From Sinomonas sp. ASV486 (lineage in GTDB: Bacteria; Actinomycetota; Actinomycetes; Actinomycetales; Micrococcaceae): a stretch of DNA of 64,000 bases. The notes under the pieces were generated by a model. That model was not told where the DNA came from and did not search any database. It saw only the letters and a list, made by a program, of their open reading frames with translations. Made by a program: the position numbers and the translations under genes. Location of the stretch: the NCBI RefSeq assembly GCF_030908215.1, contig NZ_JAVFJK010000001.1, positions 1 to 64,000 on the forward strand, in the 5' to 3' direction. Below, one piece after another: positions 7,265 to 15,365 of this stretch. Within the stretch, counting starts at the first letter, position 1. Every line of letters starts with the position of its first letter.

Positions 7265-8968
7265 CTAGCTGCAGGAGCCGCCCTGGCCGAGGTGCAGGCC
7301 GTTGTTGCCGGCACAGTAGGCGGGCTGGACCACGGTACCCGTCGTCGGGTCGAGGATCAGGCCGTCGTGGCGGGGCTGTGCGTTGAAGTTGAACATGTTC
7401 CCCAGCGAGCCGGCGATCGAGTCGAACGAACCGTCGCCGAGGCGGCCGAGGCCCCAGTTGTCCTCGACGAAGCGCAGGATCGAGGACTGCTGCGTGACCG
7501 TGTGGTCGACGAAGTTGCGCTTCGCGAACGGCGAGACCACGAGGAGCGGCTGGCGCGGGCCGGGGCCGCAGCGGTCGGCGTAGCCATTGAGGATTGGCGC
7601 GCCTGCCTTCGCGGCATCCATGCACCACGCGGCGTCTTCCTTCGGGTCGTTCGACGCGTTGAGGACCTTCGTCGCGACGTGGTCGTACCAGCCGTCGGAG
7701 TCATCGTAGGCGAGGACGATCGCGGTGGAGTCCCAGTTTTGCGACTTCTGGATCGCGTTGATCTGCTCGACCACGAACTTCTGCTCGTCGATCGGGTCGG
7801 AGTACGCGGCGTGCCCGTCCTGGTAGTTCGGCGCCTTGAGGAACGACACGGCCGGCATGTTGTCCGAGTTGACCACCTTGTCGAACGACGTCAGGTCGTA
7901 CTGGTGGTTGGCCCGGCCGTTGTGGCCGATCTCGGCGTCGCTCGCCGGGGCGAGGTGGTGGGGGTTCGACGTCGACGCGTAGTACTGGAACGGCTCGTGG
8001 TGCGGGTTGTAGTCGATCCGGGAGCCGCCGACGATGTTCGCGTGCGCGGTGGTGCACTGCGCGTAGTCGGTGCCGCCGATCTTCTTGGTGCCGTTCGGCG
8101 TGAAGCCGCCCTGGAACCAGCCCCACGAGACGTTCTTATCGTTGAGCAGGTCGCCGACGTTCTTGCCGCTCATCGATGCGAGCGCGAAGGACTTGGCGTG
8201 GCTGTTGTCCGAGCAGTCGTCGAAGGCCGGATCCGGGTCCTCGGTCATGGTGCCGACGCCGGCGGCGTTCGGGGACTTGACCGTGTAGGGGTCAGGGGTG
8301 GCGGTCGGCTTGCCCGTGAACGCATCGACGCTCGTGACGCCGTGGGTCTGACCAGCCACAAGGTTGAGCGCGCCCGGCGTGGACGGCCCGAACGTGTCGC
8401 TGAAGCTGTTGTCGCTCATCGCGAAGTGCTGGGCGTAGTTCCAGAGGCCCGTGACGGTGTTGCCGTCGTAGTAGTCCATGGTGAGGCCGGGCGCGGAGTA
8501 CAGGGGAGCCTTGCACGTGTCCGTGCTCGTGTTCTCGACGAACTTGTTCATGAGGCCGCCGTTGTAGGCCTTCTGCTCGGCGGTGTACTCGTGGTTCTGG
8601 TCACACGTCACGGCCTGGGCGGGCGAGAGGCGCGCGGGCTGGACCGAGTTGGGGTTGTTCGGCGCGAGCAGGTTCGCGTTCTCGAGCGTGTTGATGTTCT
8701 TGGGCGTGTTGGCGGCGGCCGTGAAGGACGACGCCGCGGTTCCCGTTCCCTGGACCCTCTCACCGGCGGTGTTGGCGGCGTTCGGGTAGGTCGCGAAGTA
8801 GTGGTCGAACGAGACGTTCTCCCCGAAGATCACGACGACATGCTTGATGGGTGTGGCTGTAGACGACGCGGCCTGCGCGGGCAGGGCAGCGACGGCCCCT
8901 CCAACCGTGGCAGCTGTGAGCGCGAACGCGCTCGTTGCTGCCGCGGCACGGATGCTGAACTTCGACAT
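7265..8968 (-). CDS. Secreted phosphoesterase (phospholipase C / acid phosphatase family)
   Basis: Extracellular hydrolase of the alkaline-phosphatase-like phosphoesterase family, acting on phosphate esters such as phospholipids. 567 residues. A Sec-type signal peptide (about residues 1-33) ends in PAQAA. The family start motif IKHVVVIFGENVSFDHYF follows at about residues 41-58; further family blocks are NSFSDTFGPSTPGALNL, DPDPAFDD, NHQYDLTSF and ILAYDDSDGWYDH-like VLAYDDSDGWYDHV. The C-terminus ends with a Gly/Cys segment. Only weak ribosome-site sequence (GAGAAAG) precedes the ATG. It is monocistronic and followed by a long hairpin. Specific substrate cannot be read from sequence; phosphate-starvation control is plausible, but no clear box was identified. 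Confidence 0.87.
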   Translation of the reverse strand: MSKFSIRAAAATSAFALTAATVGGAVAALPAQAASSTATPIKHVVVIFGENVSFDHYFATYPNAANTAGERVQGTGTAASSFTAAANTPKNINTLENANLLAPNNPNSVQPARLSPAQAVTCDQNHEYTAEQKAYNGGLMNKFVENTSTDTCKAPLYSAPGLTMDYYDGNTVTGLWNYAQHFAMSDNSFSDTFGPSTPGALNLVAGQTHGVTSVDAFTGKPTATPDPYTVKSPNAAGVGTMTEDPDPAFDDCSDNSHAKSFALASMSGKNVGDLLNDKNVSWGWFQGGFTPNGTKKIGGTDYAQCTTAHANIVGGSRIDYNPHHEPFQYYASTSNPHHLAPASDAEIGHNGRANHQYDLTSFDKVVNSDNMPAVSFLKAPNYQDGHAAYSDPIDEQKFVVEQINAIQKSQNWDSTAIVLAYDDSDGWYDHVATKVLNASNDPKEDAAWCMDAAKAGAPILNGYADRCGPGPRQPLLVVSPFAKRNFVDHTVTQQSSILRFVEDNWGLGRLGDGSFDSIAGSLGNMFNFNAQPRHDGLILDPTTGTVVQPAYCAGNNGLHLGQGGSCS

Positions 8969-9123
8969 CGGCGGTGTGCTTTCTCGAGGCGGATGGTGAC
9001 CCCGAGGGTGCGAGTGTTTACATGAATCCCCGCATTGACCCTAAGGCCACGCGCAGCCCGAGAAGCCCTATTTGCCGATCAATTCAGCCAACGTTCATTT
9101 TTTCTGTGAGGAGGCTGTGAGCC

Positions 9124-9780
9124 TCAGTTGCGCGTGTGGAGACCGTCGAAGAGGACGGTCACGACGTCGTCCGCGAGCCGCTGCGGGGTGAGGGAGCCGC
9201 CGGGCCGGTACCACTCGACGATCGAGTTGATCGTGCCGAAGAGGAGGCGAGCGACCGTGCGCGGGTCGATGTCGGTGCGCACCGTCCCCTCGGCGCGCGC
9301 CTCGTCGATGAGCCCGGCGACCTTGCGGTCGAACCCGCGCCTGCGCTCGAGGGCAGCCCGTTCCGTCTCGGTGTTCCCGCGCACGCGCAGGAGCAGGGTG
9401 ACGAAAGGCAGCCTGTCCACCAGCACGCCCACCGTGGAGCGGACCACGAACTCGAGCCGCTCCTCGGCGGTCCCGGACTGCGAGGCGGGCGCCTCCCACA
9501 CGGACTCGAGACCACCGAGCGCCTGCTCGAGCGCGAGGGAGAGCAAGTCCTCCTTGGAGGGCACGTGGTGGTAGATCGCCGACTTCGAGATGCCCAGGTT
9601 CTCGGCGAGGATCCCCATCGAGGTCGCGTCGTAGCCGTGGCGGTTGAAGACTTCGACCGCCACATTCAGCACGGACTGCTGGTCGTAGCCCGGGCGCCCC
9701 CGCCGTCCGGACGGCACGTTTCCGGACGGCGTTGGACCGGACGGCACGCGTCCGTCGGCATCTGTTGTGGTCGTGGGCAT
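9124..9780 (-). CDS. paaR: TetR-family regulator, PaaR-like
   Basis: 218-residue repressor probably sensing phenylacetyl-CoA. After a low-complexity N-terminus with three VPSG/TPSG units, the HTH reads SVLNVAVEVFNRHGYDATSM and LAENLGISKSAIYHHVPSKED (about residues 30-75). It is the third gene of the minus-strand paaI-paaK-paaR cluster, 22 bp after paaK. Matching operator-like sites lie in the paaI (11766-11779) and paaA (26524-26537) promoters. A TAGACT box 7 nt before the ATG at 9780 suggests an additional leaderless transcript. An in-frame ATG at 9879 would overlap paaK and is rejected. The gene name is by context; ligand not shown by sequence. Confidence 0.8.
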   Translation of the reverse strand: MPTTTTDADGRVPSGPTPSGNVPSGRRGRPGYDQQSVLNVAVEVFNRHGYDATSMGILAENLGISKSAIYHHVPSKEDLLSLALEQALGGLESVWEAPASQSGTAEERLEFVVRSTVGVLVDRLPFVTLLLRVRGNTETERAALERRRGFDRKVAGLIDEARAEGTVRTDIDPRTVARLLFGTINSIVEWYRPGGSLTPQRLADDVVTVLFDGLHTRN

Positions 9781-9787
9781 GGGGGAC

Positions 9788-9793
9788 AGTCTA
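9788..9793 (-). promoter_or_regulatory. -10 box of leaderless paaR transcript
   Basis: TAGACT on the minus strand lies 7 nt upstream of the ATG at 9780, inside the short paaK-paaR gap and paaK 3' end. No convincing -35. Confidence 0.35.
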
Positions 9794-9802
9794 GGCGGGT
9801 GC

Positions 9803-11173
9803 CTACGCCTGACTGCGCAGGTCGTAGATGCGGCGGAGCTTGCCGTTCGAGCGCTCGAGCGAGCCGGGCTCCACGACATCGATCACACACGAGGACCCGA
9901 CGTGGATCTTGATCTGCTGGCGCAGCGTTGCGCCGGCGGCCTGGCGCTGCTCCGGGGTCGTGCCGTCGCGGGGCTCGATCTTGACCGTGAGCGAGTCCAT
10001 GCGATGCCCCTCGGGGCGCGTGAGGATGAGCTGGAAGTGCGGGCTCAGCTCGGGGATCCGCAGGGCGATCTCTTCGATCTGCGACGGGAACAGGTTCACC
10101 CCGCGCAGGATGATCATGTCGTCCGTGCGGCCCGAGATGCGGCCCATGCGGCGGTGGCCCGGACGCGCGGTGCCCGGGAGCAGCGTGGAGAGGTCCTTGG
10201 TGCGGTACCGGATGATCGGCAGGGCCTGCTTGGTCAGGGAGGTGAAGACAAGCTCGCCCGTCTCGCCGTCGGACATCGTCTTGGCCAGGTCGAACGGGTC
10301 CACGATCTCCGGGCGGAAGTGGTCCTCCCAGATGTGGGAGCCGTCCTGTGTCTCGACGGACTCGCCGGCCACGCCCGGGCCCATGACCTCGGAGAGGCCG
10401 TAGATGTCGGACGCCTTGAGGTCGAACATCTCCTCGAGCTCCGTGCGCATCTCGTTGGTCCACGGCTCGGCGCCGAGCACGGCGTACTTGAGGGAAGTCT
10501 TGCGCGGGTCGATGCCCTTGTGCCTCATCGCGTCACCGATGGTGAGGAGGTAGGTGGGCGTGCAGCAGATCGCGTCCGGGGCAAAGTCCTCGATGAGCTG
10601 TATCTGCTTCTCGGTCTGGCCGCCGGACATCGGGATGACGGTCGCGCCGAGCTTCTCGATGCCGGAGTGGGCGCCGAGGCCGCCCGTGAAGAGGCCGTAG
10701 CCGTACGCGTTGTGGACCTTCATGCCCGGGCGTACGCCCGCGGCGCGGAAGCAGCGGGCCACGATCGAGGCCCAGTTGTCGAGGTCCTGCCGCGTGTAGC
10801 CGACCACGGTGGGGCGGCCCGTCGTGCCCGAGGAGGCGTGGATGCGGGTCACCTCGTTCATCGGCACAGCGAACATCCCGAAGGGGTACTCCTCGCGGAG
10901 GTCCTCCTTCGTCGTGTAGGGGAACTTGGCGAGGTCGTCGAGCTCCTTGAGGTCCTCGGGGCGCACGCCGGCCGCGTCGAACTTGCGCGTGTAGTGCGGC
11001 ACGCGTTCGTACGCGTACTTGACGGTCTCCTTCAGGCGGGTCAGCTGGAGGGCCTCGATCTCGTCGCGGCTCATCGTCTCCTCGGCGTCGAGGATGGCGG
11101 GGCCGAACGCCGGGGTCACCGAGGACGTCGGGGTCTCAGGGGCGGAAGCGGTCTGGGTCAAGGGGATGCTCAC
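9803..11173 (-). CDS. paaK: Phenylacetate-CoA ligase
   Basis: Cytoplasmic AMP-forming ligase that activates phenylacetate to phenylacetyl-CoA, the first step of the pathway completed by PaaABCDE at 26.5-30.5 kb. 456 residues. The N-terminal block LKETVKYAYERVPHYTRKFD is typical of the family; the AMP-binding P-loop-like motif is HASSGTTGRPTVVGYT (about residues 103-118), followed by YGYGLFTGGLGAHSG, YGLSEVMGPGV and the C-terminal GRTDDMIILRGVNLFPSQIE. The start is GTG at 11173 with only weak ribosome-site sequence. It lies 106 bp after paaI and just before paaR. Confidence 0.95.
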   Translation of the reverse strand: MSIPLTQTASAPETPTSSVTPAFGPAILDAEETMSRDEIEALQLTRLKETVKYAYERVPHYTRKFDAAGVRPEDLKELDDLAKFPYTTKEDLREEYPFGMFAVPMNEVTRIHASSGTTGRPTVVGYTRQDLDNWASIVARCFRAAGVRPGMKVHNAYGYGLFTGGLGAHSGIEKLGATVIPMSGGQTEKQIQLIEDFAPDAICCTPTYLLTIGDAMRHKGIDPRKTSLKYAVLGAEPWTNEMRTELEEMFDLKASDIYGLSEVMGPGVAGESVETQDGSHIWEDHFRPEIVDPFDLAKTMSDGETGELVFTSLTKQALPIIRYRTKDLSTLLPGTARPGHRRMGRISGRTDDMIILRGVNLFPSQIEEIALRIPELSPHFQLILTRPEGHRMDSLTVKIEPRDGTTPEQRQAAGATLRQQIKIHVGSSCVIDVVEPGSLERSNGKLRRIYDLRSQA

Positions 11174-11279
11174 TTCGTTGTCTGGTTCGGATGTGTCTGG
11201 TGCTGGCTGGGCGTCTCGCGGACGACGGCGGGTGGGCGCCGTTGCGGGTTCGGTGGGCTAGCGCTGCGGTTTCAGTGGG

Positions 11280-11741
11280 CTAGCGCCTGGGGATGGTGCG
11301 GGAGCGGCCCCGGAACTCGGCGACGAGGCGGCCGGGGGCATCGGCGGTGTGCGCGGTTCCTGCCGGCGAGGCGAAGACCTGCACGTCGTACACGCCGCTG
11401 CGGCCAGCCTGGGCACGCTGGGCGGCGACAGCTGTGATGGTCTCGCCCTCGTGGGCGGGTGCCAGGAAGTTCACGTCCACGCCTGCGGCAACGGTGATGG
11501 TGTTGTGGTCCTCGGCGGGGGCGTGCGGGTTGCACGCGAGCGCGAAGGCCGAGTCGGCGATCGCGAAGAGCATCCCCCCGTGGGCGATCCCGAAGCCGTT
11601 GAGCATCTCCCGGCGGAGCGTCGCGGAGACGGTCGCGGTGCCGTCGCCCAGTTCCAGGACCTTCAGGCCCATCCACTCCGTCGCGAAGTCGTCGGTGAGG
11701 ATCGGGTGGGCAAGCGTGTGGGCGGGAGCAACTTCGCTCAT
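11280..11741 (-). CDS. paaI: Hydroxyphenylacetyl-CoA thioesterase PaaI
   Basis: Hotdog-fold thioesterase (153 residues) that releases CoA from stalled ring-hydroxylated phenylacetyl-CoA intermediates. The family signature NGFGIAHGGMLFAIADSAFALACN is visible (given here in parts: NGFGIAHGGMLF, ADSAFALA), with the conserved HGG and Asp. The ATG at 11741 is chosen because GAGAGG lies 8 nt upstream; the ATG at 11759 would sit upstream of that site. First gene of the paaI-paaK-paaR cluster; its promoter carries a PaaR-like operator. Confidence 0.92.
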   Translation of the reverse strand: MSEVAPAHTLAHPILTDDFATEWMGLKVLELGDGTATVSATLRREMLNGFGIAHGGMLFAIADSAFALACNPHAPAEDHNTITVAAGVDVNFLAPAHEGETITAVAAQRAQAGRSGVYDVQVFASPAGTAHTADAPGRLVAEFRGRSRTIPRR

Positions 11742-11765
11742 AGGTGGCACCTCTCGCAATTATTT

Positions 11766-11809
11766 ACCGAATGTTCATTAGGTAATCCCATCAGGCCCCG
11801 ATGTGTCAA
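11766..11809 (-). promoter_or_regulatory. paaI promoter with PaaR-like operator
   Basis: Minus strand: TTGACA (11809-11804), then about 18 bp to TTACCT, directly followed by the operator AATGAACATTCGGT (11779-11766). The same order (-35, -10, operator, then TAA-rich stretch) occurs before paaA, where the operator reads AACGAACGGTCGGT (11 of 14 identical). The region also contains the repeat TTACC/GGTAA at 11764-11785. Confidence 0.65.
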
Positions 11810-11941
11810 GGCGCACACCGTGGCGTGAGACGACTCGCGCGGGCGGTTGCCCGAGAGCGGCACGTTACGCGCGCCGTCGTGCGCAACACCTGAGAGACTG
11901 GAGCGAGCAGTCCGGCGGCACCGAGATCACCAGGAGCCCAC

Positions 11942-14077
11942 ATGGCACGAGGCATCTATGTCAGCGCGACGACCCCGGGATCCGGCAAGTCGCTGATCGC
12001 ACTCGGCGTGGCCGAGGCCCTCCACACGCGCACCGGCCGGATCGGGTTCTTCAAGCCCGTCGTGCTGGGCGAGAGCCCGGATGAGGACCCCATGGTCGCG
12101 CTCATGCGCTCGCGGTTCCACCTCGCGCCGGACGTGTGCCGCGGCGGCCTGACCGCGCGCGAGGTGCGCCGGCTCCTCGCCGAGGGCCAGCGCGAGGAGA
12201 TTGACTCCCGCTGCGTCGAGGTGTTCGCCGAGATCGCGACCCACGTGGACATCGTCGTCGTCGAGGGCACTGACCTCACCGGACAGGATTCCGCGGTCGA
12301 GTTCGCGCTCAACGCGCGGCTCGCCAACGACCTCGGGTGCCCCGTGATCGCCGTCGTGAGCGGGCGTGACCGCACGCCCGAGGAGATCGCCGATGCCGTC
12401 GACGTGGCCCGCAAGGAGCTCTACGCCGCGCACTGCAGCCTGCTCGTCATGATGGTCAACCGCGCGGATCCCGAGCACATCGACCAGATCCATGCGGTCA
12501 TCCGGCCAGGCCTCTCCCACCGGCCCGTCTACGTCCTGCCCGAGCTCACCGAGATCTCCCGCCCCACGACGGGTGAGGTCTCGGGGGCGCTTCGGCTCCG
12601 CCAGATCGCCGGGAGCGCGGACATGGAGCGCGAGGTCAGCGGGGTGAAGGTCGCCGCGATGAGCGTGGCCAACTTCATCGGTGCGCTCGAGAGCGGTGAT
12701 CTCGTGATCGTGCCGGGGGACAGGGCCGATGTCATGGTGGGAGCACTCGCCTCGACGTTCTCCCCGGAGTTCCCCGTCCCGGCCGCCATGATGCTCACCG
12801 GGGGCCTCCCTCCGGACCCGCACGTGCTGCCGCTCCTCGCCCAGGCGCCGTTCCCGGTCTTCGTCTATGACGAGGACACGTACCATGCGGCGCGGGGCGT
12901 CTCCGAGGTCCGCAGCGAGATCTGGACGGGACACCGCCGCAAGGTCGCCTCCGCGCTCGGCGCCTGGTCCCAGCACGTGGACGACGACGAACTCGTGGAG
13001 CGACTCAATCTGCCTCGCCCCGACACGATGACGCCGTTGCGGTTCCTCCATGAGCTGATCGGCCGCGCCCGCGCCCAGCGCAAGCGGATCGTGCTCCCCG
13101 AGGGCACGGACGTGCGCATCCTGAGGGCGGCCGAGATCCTCCGGCGCCGCGACGTGTGCGATCTGACCCTTCTCGGGAGCGAGGCCGAGGTCCGCGAGAT
13201 CGCCGCAGCGAACGGCGTCTCGCTGACCGGGATCGACGTGGTCAATCCGGCACTCTCGCCGCTGCGCGAGCGCTTCGCCGAGGAGTACGCGCGGCTGCGC
13301 GCCCACCGCGGCGTGGACCTCGCGAAGGCCCTCGAGGTCATGCTCGACGTGAGCTATTTCGGCACGATGATGGTCCAGCTCGGGATCGTTGACGGAATGG
13401 TCTCCGGTGCCGCGCACACGACCGCCCACACCATCCGGCCCGCGCTCGAGTTCGTCAAGACCGTGCCCGGAGTGAAGATCGTCTCGTCGGTGTTCCTCAT
13501 GCTCCTCGCGGACCGCGTGCTGGTCTACGGCGACTGCGCCGTCAACCCGGACCCGGACGAGGCACAGCTCGCTGACATCGCACTGGCCTCGGCCGAGACG
13601 GCAGCCCAGTTCGGGGTCAAGCCGCGGGTGGCGATGCTCTCCTACTCGACTGGGGGGTCGGGCACCGGCGAGTCGGTCGACAAGGTGCGCCGGGCGACCG
13701 AGCTCGTGCGCGGACGGCGGCCGGACCTGGCCGTCGAGGGCCCGATCCAGTACGACGCCGCGGTGGACGCCTCGATCGCTGCCTCCAAGCTCCCGGGTTC
13801 GGATGTGGCCGGGCAGGCGACCGTGTTCATCTTCCCGGACCTCAACACGGGCAACAACACCTACAAGGCGGTCCAGCAGTCGGCGGGCGCCGTGGCCGTC
13901 GGGCCCGTGCTCCAGGGACTGCGCAAGCCCGTCAACGACCTGTCGCGTGGATGCACGGTCGAGGACATCGTCAACACGGTGGCCATCACCGCGATCCAGG
14001 CGCAGCAGACCGCGCAGCAGAACACAGCGCAGCAGAACCCGCAGCAGAACCCGCAGCCGACCGCGCAGGAGAACTAG
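11942..14077 (+). CDS. pta: Phosphate acetyltransferase
   Basis: Cytoplasmic enzyme interconverting acetyl-CoA and acetyl phosphate, coupled to AckA for acetate overflow or uptake. 711 residues, the long form: an N-terminal dethiobiotin-synthetase-like P-loop domain (SATTPGSGKSLIALGVAEAL, residues about 6-25), a DRTGG-type middle domain, and the catalytic PTA_PTB domain from about residue 375 (RIVLPEGTDVRILRAAEI; MLSYSTGGSGTGES; FPDLNTGNNTYKAVQQSAG). The ATG follows CAGGAG. The last ~25 residues are a Gln/Asn-rich tail (AQQTAQQNTAQQNPQQNP) that is unusual for the family. ackA begins 9 bp downstream, so the two form an operon. Confidence 0.95.
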   Translation: MARGIYVSATTPGSGKSLIALGVAEALHTRTGRIGFFKPVVLGESPDEDPMVALMRSRFHLAPDVCRGGLTAREVRRLLAEGQREEIDSRCVEVFAEIATHVDIVVVEGTDLTGQDSAVEFALNARLANDLGCPVIAVVSGRDRTPEEIADAVDVARKELYAAHCSLLVMMVNRADPEHIDQIHAVIRPGLSHRPVYVLPELTEISRPTTGEVSGALRLRQIAGSADMEREVSGVKVAAMSVANFIGALESGDLVIVPGDRADVMVGALASTFSPEFPVPAAMMLTGGLPPDPHVLPLLAQAPFPVFVYDEDTYHAARGVSEVRSEIWTGHRRKVASALGAWSQHVDDDELVERLNLPRPDTMTPLRFLHELIGRARAQRKRIVLPEGTDVRILRAAEILRRRDVCDLTLLGSEAEVREIAAANGVSLTGIDVVNPALSPLRERFAEEYARLRAHRGVDLAKALEVMLDVSYFGTMMVQLGIVDGMVSGAAHTTAHTIRPALEFVKTVPGVKIVSSVFLMLLADRVLVYGDCAVNPDPDEAQLADIALASAETAAQFGVKPRVAMLSYSTGGSGTGESVDKVRRATELVRGRRPDLAVEGPIQYDAAVDASIAASKLPGSDVAGQATVFIFPDLNTGNNTYKAVQQSAGAVAVGPVLQGLRKPVNDLSRGCTVEDIVNTVAITAIQAQQTAQQNTAQQNPQQNPQPTAQEN
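14003..14074 (+). repeat. CAGCAG microsatellite in the pta 3' end
   Basis: CAGCAG units at 14003, 14015, 14030 and 14042 encode the Q/N-rich tail of Pta. Spacing (12, 15, 12 bp) is always a multiple of three. Confidence 0.7.
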
Positions 14078-14086
14078 GAGCCACGC

Positions 14087-15238
14087 ATGCTCGTCCTCGT
14101 CATCAACTCCGGGTCCTCGTCCCTCAAGTACCAGCTGCGGGACGTCGACGCGGCCGAGCCGGAGTCGGCGGTGCTCACCGAGGGCGTCGTCGAGCGGATC
14201 GGGTTCGACGGCGGTCCCGCCGACCACGCGAAGGCCCTCAGCGACCTCGACGCCGCGCTCGCCGCCGTGCTCGGCGACCGGCGCATCGATGCGGTGGGGC
14301 ACCGCGTGGTCCACGGCGGCGAGCGCTTCGGCGAGCCGGTCCTCGTGGACAACGAGATCATCCGGGCGATCGAGCGGCTCAACCCGCTAGCTCCGCTCCA
14401 CAACCCCGCGAACGTCCTGGGTCTGCGCGCGATCGCCTCGAAGTGGCCGGACATGCCACAGGTTGCCGTGTTCGACACCGCCTACCACCGCACGCTTCCC
14501 GAGCACGCCTGGCGCTACGCGGTGCCGGACTGGCTCTACACCCACCACGGGATCCGTCGCTACGGCTTCCATGGGACCTCGCACCAGTACGTCGCGGGGC
14601 GTGCTGCCGCGTTCCTCGGCGTCGCGCCCGAGGAGTTCGACGGCGTCGTGCTCCACCTCGGCAACGGGGTTTCCGCGACCGCCGTGCAGGGCGGGAAGAG
14701 TATCGACACGTCGATGGGGTTCACGCCGCTCGAGGGCCTCGTCATGGGCACGCGATCGGGGGACCTCGATCCGTCGATTCTCGTGTTCCTCGTCCGCCAG
14801 GGACACTCCGCGGACGAGATCGACCATCTGCTGAACCGCGAGTCCGGGCTTGCGGCGCTCGCGGGGTCGAACGACATGCGCACCGTCGTCGAGGCCGCGG
14901 ATGCGGGGGACCGGCACGCGGCGATCGCGCTCGACGTCGCGTCCTACCGGCTGGCGAAGTACATCGGCGGCTACCACGTGGCCGTCGGCGGGGCCGCGGC
15001 CATCGTGTTCACGGCCGGGATCGGGGAGAACTCCGCGCCGTTCCGTGCCCGGGTCGCTGCCCGGCTCGGGGCGCTCGGCGTGGTGCTCGACGACGACCTC
15101 AACGCCGTGCGATCCAAGGATCCGCGCACGGTCTCGGCCCCTGAATCGGCCATTCCGCTGCTGGTGGTTCCCACCGACGAGGAGCGCGCGATCGCGGAGG
15201 CGACGGCCGCCGTCGTGCGCGTTGCGGCGCGCGGCTAG
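14087..15238 (+). CDS. ackA: Acetate kinase
   Basis: Cytoplasmic kinase converting acetyl phosphate and ADP to acetate and ATP. 383 residues, family length. The N-terminal signature is VLVINSGSSSLKYQL; the middle has GHRVVHGGERF and RRYGFHGTSHQYV; the nucleotide-binding part has VLHLGNGVSA and the C-terminal IVFTAGIGENSAPFR. The start lies 9 bp after pta with a ribosome site (GGAG) overlapping the pta stop region. Confidence 0.96.
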   Translation: MLVLVINSGSSSLKYQLRDVDAAEPESAVLTEGVVERIGFDGGPADHAKALSDLDAALAAVLGDRRIDAVGHRVVHGGERFGEPVLVDNEIIRAIERLNPLAPLHNPANVLGLRAIASKWPDMPQVAVFDTAYHRTLPEHAWRYAVPDWLYTHHGIRRYGFHGTSHQYVAGRAAAFLGVAPEEFDGVVLHLGNGVSATAVQGGKSIDTSMGFTPLEGLVMGTRSGDLDPSILVFLVRQGHSADEIDHLLNRESGLAALAGSNDMRTVVEAADAGDRHAAIALDVASYRLAKYIGGYHVAVGGAAAIVFTAGIGENSAPFRARVAARLGALGVVLDDDLNAVRSKDPRTVSAPESAIPLLVVPTDEERAIAEATAAVVRVAARG

Positions 15239-15365
15239 CGTCGAGGGGAGAGACACAGCCCACACGAGATCTGGGCCACACGGGAGATCTGAAGCACATC
15301 GATCGTGCTTACACTGGTCGGCGGCCCGCGCCCGCTGGCGCGGTCGAATCTCCTGAAGGACCACG

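Noticed and set aside
8969-9060. Pho box before the phosphoesterase gene
   Set aside because: An ATTCATGTAAAC stretch is suggestive but lacks the direct-repeat structure needed for a confident call.
9076-9106. Extra PaaR site (AACGTTC) before the phosphoesterase gene
   Set aside because: Only a half-site, and there is no functional link; chance occurrence is likely.
11927-14314. Long minus-strand reading frame (795 codons) opposite pta
   Set aside because: Opposite-strand shadow of a high-GC gene; no family motifs, Arg/His/Asp-rich composition typical of such shadows, and pta on the plus strand is unambiguous.
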